Part shown: in pieces, positions 1-6,441 of the stretch | Layout: every line of letters starts with the position of its first letter | Numbering within the stretch: the first letter of the stretch is position 1 | Origin: SVTX01 sp964567085 | GTDB taxonomy: Bacteria; Bacillota; Clostridia; Oscillospirales; CAG-272 | Direction: 5' to 3' | Assembly (NCBI GenBank): GCA_964567085.1 | Contig: CAZMKU010000038.1 | Location: 1 to 14,365 of the forward strand | DNA: 14,365 nucleotides | Translations under genes and position numbers: made by a program | The notes under the pieces: model-generated | What the model saw: only the letters and a program-made list of their open reading frames with translations | Database searches by the model: none | Told to the model about the DNA's origin: nothing

Positions 1-1
1 C

Positions 2-769
2 GAGATCTACAAGACGAAATCGGGCTTTAACTATCCCTTGCAAAAGGACAGAAGCGGAAGATATAAAATCAGGAGCGGCGAGATGATCCGCGTGTGTATG
101 AATTCGGATTTCTTTTTGCCCGAGGCAGACGGGTGGCGCGATGAGGCGTGGGAGATGATGCGTATTCGCTCCGACGTGAAATTTTTTCTCCTCACCAAAC
201 GCCCCGAGCGAGTGGCTGAATGCTTGCCCGAGGGTTGGGGTGACGGTTGGGATAATATTTTCTTTAACGTGACCTGTGAAAACCAACGCCGCGCCGACGA
301 GAGAATTCCGATGCTCCTTGACTTGCCGTTTAAGCACAAGGGAATTATGTGCGCGCCCTTTATCGGTGCGGTCAGTATTGAAAAATATCTCGGTGACGGT
401 CAGATCGAGCAGGTCATCTGCGGTGGTGAGAACTACGACGGTGCAAGACCGTGCCACTTTGATTGGGTGAAAAATTTGCGCGCCGAGTGCGTGGCACACA
501 ATACCACCTTCTGCTTTATCGAAACGGGAACGGTGTTCATCAAGGACGGAAGGACATATCGCATCCCGTCCAAGCGCGTGCAAAGCGAGATGGCGTACAA
601 GTCGGGAATGAATTATCTCGGCAAGCCCATCGAATGGAGGCTTACGGATAGCTTTGGGCTTGAGATACCAAAGGAGGAGCTTTACGTTCCGCACTACTCA
701 GATAATTGCGGGCTTTGCGCAAGTAAGCTTACCTGTAACGGCTGCTCCGATTGCGGGAAATGTAAATAA
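2..769 (+). CDS. DUF5131 (phage Gp37/Gp68-like) family protein, 5' end missing
   Basis: The frame is open from base 2, so the gene starts upstream of the window; the TTG at 38 is internal. About 255 residues are visible. The central stretch, with VICGGEN, then GARPCHFDWVKNLRAEC, then a hydrophobic FCFIETG, matches the C-terminal half of the DUF5131/Gp37-Gp68 family, distant relatives of radical-SAM proteins whose biochemical role is unknown. Upstream, VCMNSDFF and FFLLTKRPERV also fit that family. The last 20 residues hold six cysteines spaced CX2CX5CX2CX2CX2C, which looks like a metal or Fe-S site and is not needed for the core fold. The N-terminal cysteine motif expected for the family lies outside the window. 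The next gene begins 20 bases downstream, so co-transcription is likely. Family assignment is fairly sure; function is not known. Confidence 0.8.
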   Translation, partial: EIYKTKSGFNYPLQKDRSGRYKIRSGEMIRVCMNSDFFLPEADGWRDEAWEMMRIRSDVKFFLLTKRPERVAECLPEGWGDGWDNIFFNVTCENQRRADERIPMLLDLPFKHKGIMCAPFIGAVSIEKYLGDGQIEQVICGGENYDGARPCHFDWVKNLRAECVAHNTTFCFIETGTVFIKDGRTYRIPSKRVQSEMAYKSGMNYLGKPIEWRLTDSFGLEIPKEELYVPHYSDNCGLCASKLTCNGCSDCGKCK

Positions 770-789
770 TCAATTTTGGAGGACTAATA

Positions 790-1326
790 ATGAAAGTCTT
801 ACTCATAAACGGAAGTCCGCGCGAAAACGGAGAAACGTATCAGGCGCTCGCGGTCATTGAAAAGGTATTGAAAGACAACGGAGTTGAAAGCGAGTATTTT
901 CAGCTGGGAACGGATGCTGTGCGCGGATGTATTCACTGCGGCGGCTGTAAAAGCACGTACAGATGCGCATTCGGAGACGATGCGTGTAATGCTTTGATCG
1001 AGAAGATCATTGAGGCGGACGGCGTGATCATCGGTACGCCCGTGTATTTCGCAGGGGCGAACGGTGCGCTTTGCGCCTTACTTGACCGCGTCTTTTATGC
1101 AGGCGCTTTCTATGGAAGGCTTTTTGCGGGAAAGCCCTCTGCGGCGGTCGCTACCTGCTGGCGTTCGGGCGCAAGCGCTACGCTTGATCGGCTAAATAAA
1201 TACTTCACCTATTCCGAAATGCCCGTAGTCAGCAGCTCCTATTGGAACATCAAGCACGAGGGTGAGGACCGCTTCGGAGAGAAGGTCTTGCGGAAGCTTG
1301 CCGAAAATATGGTGAGGATGCTTTGA
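790..1326 (+). CDS. Flavodoxin-fold NAD(P)H:FMN reductase of iron-sulfur flavoprotein type
   Basis: A 178-residue protein with a flavodoxin-like fold. The N-terminal strand followed by GSPRENGET (residues 8-16) is the FMN-phosphate loop. Residues 47-59 contain C47, C50, C53 and C59, a compact CX2CX2CX5C motif of the kind that binds a [4Fe-4S] cluster in archaeal and clostridial iron-sulfur flavoproteins (Isf). GTPVYFAGANG (82-92) is the second flavin-contacting loop. It probably passes electrons between NAD(P)H or ferredoxin, FMN and an unknown acceptor in the cytoplasm. The start is an ATG preceded by TTGGAGGA about 7 bases upstream. The C-terminus may be cut short by a one-base shift: a downstream frame at 1325-1360 continues smoothly as an amphipathic helix (see findings). 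It sits between a DUF5131 gene and a lipocalin-like gene and may serve the same cassette. Confidence 0.88.
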   Translation: MKVLLINGSPRENGETYQALAVIEKVLKDNGVESEYFQLGTDAVRGCIHCGGCKSTYRCAFGDDACNALIEKIIEADGVIIGTPVYFAGANGALCALLDRVFYAGAFYGRLFAGKPSAAVATCWRSGASATLDRLNKYFTYSEMPVVSSSYWNIKHEGEDRFGEKVLRKLAENMVRML

Positions 1327-1391
1327 GTCGTTTGAAAACAAGCTTGATGAAATTTTTTGAAATTGATTAACATTTGAAAAGAGGATCAAAA

Positions 1392-2507
1392 ATGAAGAAA
1401 ATACAAAAATCTATACATCCCGACGATGATATCCATTATGAAAAAATGGGCTTGAAGAAAAACGAGGTCGAGCTTTGGGAGGATGGAGCACGCGTTGACG
1501 GATCAAAGGGAAACTATGAGTGGTGGTACTACGATTCTCATTATCCCGACGGAACGGTACTCGTAATAATCTTCTATTCTAAAATGCCAATCAGCGTTAA
1601 TGGCCCGATAAAGCCCATTGCGTCAATGGAGCTTACTCTCCCTGATGGAAGAAGGTTCTATGAGGAGGTATATGCTACAATTGAAGAAAGTCATTATTCA
1701 AAGGATAAATGCGAAGTAAGGATTGGTGAGTGCCGGTGTCAGGGCGACCTCAAGCATTATGACGTTGTATTCAAGGGCAAGGAAATCAGCGCGCGCCTTA
1801 CGCTTGACGGGACGATCAAATCCTGGCGCTCACAGACAGGAAGTATCTTCTTCGGTGATAAAGAGGAGCATTATTTCGCTTGGCTTCCCTCCATTCCCGA
1901 GGGGGTGGCTGTTGCGGACATCAGCTATGATGGCGGTAAGGAAATTCACCTTGAGGGATCGGGTTATCACGATCACAATTGGGGCAACACATCGATGCTC
2001 AAGCTGATGCACCATTGGTATTGGGGCAGAGCTAAAATAGGAGACTATAAGGTTATTTCCTCGTGGATCACCGCCGAAAAGAAATACGGATATAAGGATC
2101 ACGACGTCTTTATGATCGCAAAGGATGGAGAGATACTTGGCGATAATTCAAATCACACCTTAAGGTTTATGCCCGAAGGCAGGTACATTGATGAATACAC
2201 GGGTAAGCCTGTCTATAACAAGGTGGTTTACGAATACACGACCGAGTCAGGTGACGAATATCGCATCACCTATGAGCGTAACGCCGACATCAATAAGACC
2301 CGCTTTGTTGACGTTCTTCCCAAGCCCTTGGGTGTACTTGCCAAAATTATCGGATTTGACGGCGGGTATTTGCGCTTTGAAGGCGATGCAACCGTCGAAA
2401 AGATAGAAGGCGGTGAGGTAGTGGAAAAGGTCAGCGATCCCGCTGTGTGGGAGCTGATGTATTTCGGTAAGTCGTGCGCTGACGAGGAATACAGATCAAA
2501 GCAATAA
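1392..2507 (+). CDS. AttH/CrtC-like lipocalin-fold protein (hydroxyneurosporene synthase-like)
   Basis: A 371-residue protein. EWWYYD (43-48), followed by DGTVLVIIFY, is the signature of the N-terminal domain of the AttH/CrtC superfamily, two tandem lipocalin-like barrels that include carotenoid 1,2-hydratase and Agrobacterium AttH. The central GYHDHNWGN (191-199) and HHWYWGRAKIGDY (207-219) are the family's strongest motifs and supply the probable acidic/histidine active site. No signal peptide is visible, so it is likely cytoplasmic. Family members bind or hydrate hydrophobic polyketide- or terpenoid-like molecules; the substrate here is unknown. I chose the ATG at 1392 over the in-frame TTG at 1374 because AAGAGGA (1379-1385) sits six bases upstream of it. 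A PhlG-family hydrolase follows 49 bases later, which suggests the two act on the same class of compound. No carotenoid genes are in view. Confidence 0.85.
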   Translation: MKKIQKSIHPDDDIHYEKMGLKKNEVELWEDGARVDGSKGNYEWWYYDSHYPDGTVLVIIFYSKMPISVNGPIKPIASMELTLPDGRRFYEEVYATIEESHYSKDKCEVRIGECRCQGDLKHYDVVFKGKEISARLTLDGTIKSWRSQTGSIFFGDKEEHYFAWLPSIPEGVAVADISYDGGKEIHLEGSGYHDHNWGNTSMLKLMHHWYWGRAKIGDYKVISSWITAEKKYGYKDHDVFMIAKDGEILGDNSNHTLRFMPEGRYIDEYTGKPVYNKVVYEYTTESGDEYRITYERNADINKTRFVDVLPKPLGVLAKIIGFDGGYLRFEGDATVEKIEGGEVVEKVSDPAVWELMYFGKSCADEEYRSKQ

Positions 2508-2556
2508 AGCCGAATGGAAAATATAGCAAGGCCGCTCGGTTGATTTTGAGGTAACG

Positions 2557-3276
2557 ATGGATCTGAAGGATTTATTAAAAAAGCCCTTGCCGATGATACC
2601 GCCAGAGATATCCGAGCGGATCGGCAAAGGCGAAATAACAAAAACGCCGTTCGAGTGTAAAAACGATATACTTTGTTCGCCCGAACTGCAAAAAGAGGTC
2701 GGCTATGCCAAAACGGACGACGGCACATATATCGTGTCAATGGTGTGTCCGATGAAGGGCATTACCACCGAGATGATCGAGTGGTGGTTCTGGTGGCATG
2801 CGCAGGACAGCCTGCGATATCGGGTCTGGTATCCCGACGCGCACGTGAGCATCGGGTATCACAAAAAGAATAAAGCTTATTTTGAGCAGCCGATAATGCC
2901 GCCCTTTGAGCCCAATACGCATTATCCCGTGGAGAGGATCGGAGGCATGAGGATGCCGTTGCGCATTGATTTTGTTGCACCCGAGGACTTCGGTTTTTCA
3001 AGACCCTTGATGAATGAAAACGATATTCCGCTCATCGTGTGCGGTCACGTCAGCGCCTTTAACGGACTGATAAAGCACACCGAAATGGCGCACGTGTTCA
3101 AGCAAACCGACGAAGGTCTGTTTATGATCAGCCGATTCTGGCTTGGGAAAACGATGAGAGATCCTGTTTTCAGGAAGCTCATCATAACAGACAAAATGGC
3201 GAGAGGCATGGCAGAGCATTGTTGCGTTGAATATCGTAATTTGTGTGAAATACTTCCCGTGTTGTATAATAAATAA
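2557..3276 (+). CDS. DAPG/phloretin hydrolase family (PhlG-like) metal-dependent C-C hydrolase
   Basis: A 239-residue protein that I assign to the DAPG hydrolase (PhiG/PhlG) family. The supporting blocks are EWWFWWH (75-81), RYRVWYPDAH (87-96), RIDFVAPEDFGF (136-147), CGHV (162-165), EMAHVFK (176-182), GLFMISRFWLG (187-197) and the C-terminal ARGMAEHCCVEY (215-226). Pseudomonas PhlG cleaves an acetyl group from 2,4-diacetylphloroglucinol, and Eubacterium ramulus Phy cleaves phloretin. The Zn ligands in PhlG, as I recall, are His129, Glu160, His270 and Glu274. By spacing, H96, E126, H221 and E225 are the counterparts (H-X3-E is clear), and Y88 would match the substrate tyrosine. PhlG and Phy are somewhat longer than this protein. 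The start ATG has GAGG five bases upstream. The likely job is hydrolysis of a C-C bond next to an aromatic ring; the exact substrate is unknown. A strong terminator follows. Confidence 0.83.
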   Translation: MDLKDLLKKPLPMIPPEISERIGKGEITKTPFECKNDILCSPELQKEVGYAKTDDGTYIVSMVCPMKGITTEMIEWWFWWHAQDSLRYRVWYPDAHVSIGYHKKNKAYFEQPIMPPFEPNTHYPVERIGGMRMPLRIDFVAPEDFGFSRPLMNENDIPLIVCGHVSAFNGLIKHTEMAHVFKQTDEGLFMISRFWLGKTMRDPVFRKLIITDKMARGMAEHCCVEYRNLCEILPVLYNK

Positions 3277-3297
3277 GTTGATACCGACAAAATAAAG

Positions 3298-3360
3298 GCG
3301 CGGCTTTAGCGTAATGCTCCGAACGGAGTATCATGCTAATGCCGCGCTTGATTTTTTATT
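3298..3360. terminator. Long hairpin terminator shared by converging genes
   Basis: Two 23-base arms (3298-3320 and 3325-3347) pair across the loop GAAC, with outer GCGCGGC/GCCGCGC perfect and four mismatched or wobble positions further in. A T-rich tract (TTGATTTTTTATT, 3348-3360) follows on the plus strand and overlaps the prfB stop codon. On the minus strand the hairpin is followed by CTTTATTTT, so it can also end prfB transcripts. The inner arm carries TTAGCGTAATGC, which recurs near the window's right end. Confidence 0.85.
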
Positions 3361-4468
3361 ATTTGCCTGAATTCATCTTAAGATACGCGTTGATAAATCC
3401 GTCGATGTTACCGTCCATAACGGACTGGATGTTGCCGTCCTCGTAGCCCGTTCTCGTATCCTTTGCGAGAGTGTAGGGCATAAATACGTAGGAGCGGATC
3501 TGCGCGCCCCACTCGATATTCGTCTTGTTCCCCTGAATTTCTTCGATCGTATCAAGACGCTCGCGGAGCTTGATCTCCATAAGCTTTGCCTTGAGCATTT
3601 TGAGAGCGGTTTCCTTGTTCTGAAGCTGGCTTCGCTCGGTCTGACAGCCAACTACGATACCCGTAGGCTTGTGAACGATACGAATTGCGGAGTCGGTCTT
3701 GTTGATGTGCTGACCGCCCGCGCCCGATGAACGGTGGGCTGTTATTTCAAGGTCTTCCTCGCGAAGAACTACGTTGTCAACGTTTTCAAATTCGGGCATT
3801 ACCTCGATAGAAGCAAACGATGTCTGACGTCTGCCCGCCGCGTCAAAGGGAGAAACGCGCACGAGTCGGTGTACGCCGTTTTCACTCTTTAAGTAGCCGT
3901 AAGCATTGAGACCTTCCACCGTGATGGTTGCGGACTTGATACCTGCAGCGTCGCCGTCGAGCCAGTCGATAAGCTTAACCTTGAAGCCCGATTTTTCGGC
4001 GTAGCGGTTTATCATTCTGTAAAGCATCTGCGCCCAGTCCTGCGCCTCTGTGCCGCCTGCGCCGGGATGGAAGGAAACGATAGCGTTGTTTTTGTCGTAT
4101 TCGCCGCAGAGAAGCACTGAAATTCTCTCGCGCTCGGCGGTTTCTTCGATCTCCTTGAGCTCGTTGAGAACCTCCTCGGTGGAGTCCTCGTCGTTTTCCT
4201 CGATTGCCATCTCAGCAAGCGCGATCGCGTCCTCGAGACGAGCGCAAAGCGCCTCGTAGTCCTCGATGGTGTCGCGGGATTGCTTTATTGTCTGCGTTAT
4301 TTTCGTTGACGCTTCGGGGTTGTTCCAGAAATTAGGGTCGAGAGTTTGCGCCTCAAGCTCCTCTGCCTTCGATTTCAGGTCTTCGATGCGGAGCGCGTTT
4401 CCGAGCTCCTTTACGTCTGCGCGGAGAGCGATGAGCTTAAGTCTTGCTTCTTCAAGTGCGATGATCAT
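3359..4468 (-). CDS. prfB: Peptide chain release factor 2 (RF2)
   Basis: A 369-residue class I release factor that recognises UGA and UAA in the ribosomal A site and triggers peptide release. The N-terminal helical domain occupies about residues 1-110. The stop-codon tripeptide SPF is at 206-208 (in RLVRVSPFDAAGRRQTSFAS), and the catalytic GGQ loop is at 251-253 (SSGAGGQHINKTDSAIR). SPF rather than PxT makes it RF2, not RF1. The frame is continuous from the ATG. Many bacterial prfB genes carry an in-frame UGA with a +1 programmed frameshift near codon 25; here that region reads ADVKELGNALRIEDLKSKAEE without a stop, so this autoregulation is absent. AAAGGA lies nine bases upstream of the start, and a promoter is visible at 4513-4541. 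The length is normal. Confidence 0.97.
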   Translation of the reverse strand: MIIALEEARLKLIALRADVKELGNALRIEDLKSKAEELEAQTLDPNFWNNPEASTKITQTIKQSRDTIEDYEALCARLEDAIALAEMAIEENDEDSTEEVLNELKEIEETAERERISVLLCGEYDKNNAIVSFHPGAGGTEAQDWAQMLYRMINRYAEKSGFKVKLIDWLDGDAAGIKSATITVEGLNAYGYLKSENGVHRLVRVSPFDAAGRRQTSFASIEVMPEFENVDNVVLREEDLEITAHRSSGAGGQHINKTDSAIRIVHKPTGIVVGCQTERSQLQNKETALKMLKAKLMEIKLRERLDTIEEIQGNKTNIEWGAQIRSYVFMPYTLAKDTRTGYEDGNIQSVMDGNIDGFINAYLKMNSGK

Positions 4469-4512
4469 TTTATATTATCCTTTCGGCTATATTTACATAA
4501 TTATTCACTATA

Positions 4513-4541
4513 TTGTACCATAAAAATTCCCGTTTGGCAAT
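4513..4541 (-). promoter_or_regulatory. Sigma-A-type promoter for prfB
   Basis: Read on the minus strand, a -35 box TTGCCA (4541-4536) and a -10 box TACAAT (4518-4513) are separated by exactly 17 bases. Each differs from consensus at one position. The -10 box lies about 45 bases upstream of the prfB ATG. The promoter is back to back with the one at 4593-4621. Confidence 0.75.
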
Positions 4542-4592
4542 ACCCATTTTTGAGATTTTACAATTTAAAAAGCAATATGTTTTAGCATTTAC

Positions 4593-4621
4593 TTGACATT
4601 TTGCGCAAATAATTATATAAT
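4593..4621 (+). promoter_or_regulatory. Perfect consensus sigma-A promoter for the DUF1858 gene
   Basis: TTGACA (4593-4598) and TATAAT (4616-4621) are both exact consensus with the optimal 17-base spacer, in an AT-rich stretch. The gene starts 38 bases after the -10 box. This predicts strong constitutive transcription. No operator-like dyad overlaps it that I can see. Confidence 0.88.
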
Positions 4622-4659
4622 AAACATATACTTTAAAAAATATTAAGGAGAAATTCAAA

Positions 4660-4860
4660 ATGAAGGTAACAAAGGAATCCATTATCGGCGACATTCTTGA
4701 TTATGACAGAGGCACGGCAGAGTTCTTCTTTGAGATCGGCATGCACTGTCTCGGTTGTCCCGCATCCCGCGGCGAATCCATCGAGGAGGCTTGTGCCGTT
4801 CACGGAACAGATGCTGACGAGCTTGTTGCAAAGATCAACAAGTATCTCGAGAGCAAGTAA
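4660..4860 (+). CDS. DUF1858-domain redox-disulfide protein
   Basis: A 66-residue protein made entirely of one DUF1858 domain, the small helical unit also described as the hybrid-cluster-protein-associated redox disulfide domain and found at the N-terminus of ScdA/YtfE-type proteins. The active-looking pair is C30 and C33 (HCLGCPAS), with a third cysteine at 45. The preceding AEFFFEIGMHC is the usual family lead-in, where a helix N-cap presents the CXXC motif. The role is probably thiol redox or Fe-S/metal handling in the cytoplasm; the partner is unknown. AAGGAG (4645-4650) sits nine bases before the ATG, and a perfect consensus promoter sits upstream, so the small protein is likely abundant. 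It appears to be its own transcription unit, ending at the hairpin at 4890-4920. Confidence 0.88.
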   Translation: MKVTKESIIGDILDYDRGTAEFFFEIGMHCLGCPASRGESIEEACAVHGTDADELVAKINKYLESK

Positions 4861-4878
4861 TATTCGGGCAAGGTAATA

Positions 4879-4906
4879 TTGTCAATCGGACGGCTTGGAA
4901 TATTAT
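4879..4906 (+). promoter_or_regulatory. Possible trmK-operon promoter overlapping the hairpin
   Basis: TTGTCA (4879-4884) and TATTAT (4901-4906) are 16 bases apart, each with one or more departures from consensus. The -10 box falls in the loop of the hairpin above. No better promoter is visible between the DUF1858 gene and trmK, so either this one or read-through must supply the downstream operon. Confidence 0.35.
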
Positions 4907-4936
4907 TTGTTCCAAGCCGTTTTGAAATTCATTTTT
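4890..4936 (+). terminator. Probable intrinsic terminator after the DUF1858 gene
   Basis: A perfect 11-bp stem, ACGGCTTGGAA (4890-4900) with TTCCAAGCCGT (4910-4920), encloses a nine-base AT-rich loop. The following tract (TTTGAAATTCATTTTT) is T-rich but interrupted, so termination may be partial and let some transcription continue into trmK. Confidence 0.65.
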
Positions 4937-4946
4937 GGAGTTTTTT

Positions 4947-5657
4947 ATGACTTTAAATTTAGACGAGAGATTGTTACAGGCGGCGTCGTTTGTGCGGCGC
5001 GGCAAAAGATTTGCCGATATAGGAAGCGACCACGCGTATCTGCCCATTTATCTGGCGCTTGAGGGAGTTGTGGAGAGCGCGTTGGCTTCGGACATAAATC
5101 GAGGGCCTGTTGAATCTGCTATTGAAAATATAAATACATACGGAGTGTCGGACAAGGTCTGCGCTATCTGTGCCGACGGACTTGAGGGCGCGGAGGACTT
5201 CTCTCCCGAGGATATAGCCATTCTCGGTATGGGCGGCGAGCTTATCGTGTCGATTATTGAAAAAGCGGCTTGGGTTAAAGACGAGAATATCAGGCTCATA
5301 TTACAGCCCATGACACACGCCGAGGTTCTTTATAATTATCTTTGTGAGAACGGCTTTTCTATCGTTGACGAGGGTATCTGCTCGACGTCGGACAAGCGAA
5401 GCGACCGCATTTACAGAGTTATCGTTGTCGAATATAGCGGACAGATAACGTCACCCACTACGGTTGAAGCGTTTGTCGGCAAAAAGAATATTGAACGCTA
5501 CAAGGACAGCGGAGACATTCTTGTCCGCCGTTACATAAAGCATCTTATCGAGGTGTTCGGCGTTCGAATGAACGGCAAAAAATACGCGGGGCTTGACGCG
5601 TCGGGCGAGGAGGGCTTTATCTCTGCGCTCGAAGAAATAATAAAAACGGAGAATTGA
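4947..5657 (+). CDS. trmK: tRNA (adenine(22)-N1)-methyltransferase
   Basis: A 236-residue class I SAM-dependent methyltransferase of the COG2384/TrmK (Bacillus YqfN) family, which methylates N1 of A22 in the D-arm of certain tRNAs. Motif I is FADIGSDHAYLPIYL (22-36), with the SAM-binding DIGSDHA. The acidic end of strand 2 is ASDINRGP (47-54). The GMGGELI block (94-100) and LILQPM (117-122), followed by YLCENGFSI, are family hallmarks. The C-terminal coiled-coil region after about residue 170 is somewhat shorter than in Bacillus. I chose ATG 4947 over the upstream TTG at 4935 because TTGGAG lies six bases before it and the family normally begins just ahead of L-D-x-R-L. The stop is one base before the next ATG. 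Pairing with a Nif3-like gene is conserved across Firmicutes. Confidence 0.93.
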   Translation: MTLNLDERLLQAASFVRRGKRFADIGSDHAYLPIYLALEGVVESALASDINRGPVESAIENINTYGVSDKVCAICADGLEGAEDFSPEDIAILGMGGELIVSIIEKAAWVKDENIRLILQPMTHAEVLYNYLCENGFSIVDEGICSTSDKRSDRIYRVIVVEYSGQITSPTTVEAFVGKKNIERYKDSGDILVRRYIKHLIEVFGVRMNGKKYAGLDASGEEGFISALEEIIKTEN

Positions 5658-5658
5658 T

Positions 5659-6426
5659 ATGACAGTATTTGAATTATATAACAAGTTGACGGAAAGAGTG
5701 CCGAAATCCTTGTCGATGGGCTGGGACGGAGACGGATTTGAGGTGTGTCCCGATAAGGACAGAGAAGTGAAGAAGGCGCTTGTCGCGCTCGACGTAACGA
5801 ATGACGTAATTGACCGCGCCATTGAGGGCGGCTTTGACACAATAATCGCGCACCATCCCTTTATCTTCAACGGTGTCAAGGAGGTGTCGGAGCTCAATCC
5901 CGACGGCGCGCGCATAGTTAAGCTCGTGAAGAACAACATAAGCGTTATGACGTTCCACACAAGACTTGACTCGGTCGAGGGCGGTGTAAACGACGTTCTT
6001 GCAAATCTTTTGGGACTTCAGAATATTCAGACGGTTGTATTCAATGACTACGGCGTGGTTCGCACAGGCGAGCTTGAGACCGAGGTGAGCGCTGAGGAAT
6101 TTGCCGCAAAGGTAAAGGACAAGCTTTCCTGCCCGTCGGTATTTTTGGCCGAGGCAAGCGGAAGAGTCAAGAGAGTGGCTCTTATCGGAGGCTCGGGCGG
6201 CTCGGAGATGGGCGCGGGTATGGCGTGCTCGGCGGATACGTTTATTACGGGCGAGCTCAAGCATCACGAAATGCTCGCGGCTCGTGACGTTGGTATGAAT
6301 CTTATTGTTGCGGGACATTTCTATACCGAAAACCCCGTGTGCTCGGCGATCGAGAAATTCGTTCGAGAGATTGACGAGGAAATTGAGTGCGAGATATTCT
6401 TCTCGGACAGAGTAAAGGTATTCTAA
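5659..6426 (+). CDS. Nif3-like dinuclear metal centre protein (DUF34/YqfO family)
   Basis: A 255-residue member of the Nif3/DUF34 family, toroidal hexamers with two metal ions per subunit; the physiological reaction is unsettled. Candidate metal ligands are H65-H66 (IIAHHPFIF), H100 and D104 (FHTRLDSVEGGVND), and H220 with E224 (AGHFYTENP), all at expected family positions. It lacks the central PII-like insertion found in the longer Bacillus YqfO, so it is the short bacterial form. It starts one base after the trmK stop, with ACGGAGAA upstream, and is almost certainly translationally coupled. The constant pairing with trmK suggests a linked role, possibly in handling a modified nucleoside or cofactor, but that is inference. 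Confidence 0.93.
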   Translation: MTVFELYNKLTERVPKSLSMGWDGDGFEVCPDKDREVKKALVALDVTNDVIDRAIEGGFDTIIAHHPFIFNGVKEVSELNPDGARIVKLVKNNISVMTFHTRLDSVEGGVNDVLANLLGLQNIQTVVFNDYGVVRTGELETEVSAEEFAAKVKDKLSCPSVFLAEASGRVKRVALIGGSGGSEMGAGMACSADTFITGELKHHEMLAARDVGMNLIVAGHFYTENPVCSAIEKFVREIDEEIECEIFFSDRVKVF

Positions 6427-6441
6427 TTTTGGGAGATCAAT

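Noticed and set aside
1392..2507. Carotenoid hydratase (CrtC) proper.
   Set aside because: Only the superfamily motifs are shared. There are no other carotenoid genes, and the neighbour points to aromatic chemistry.
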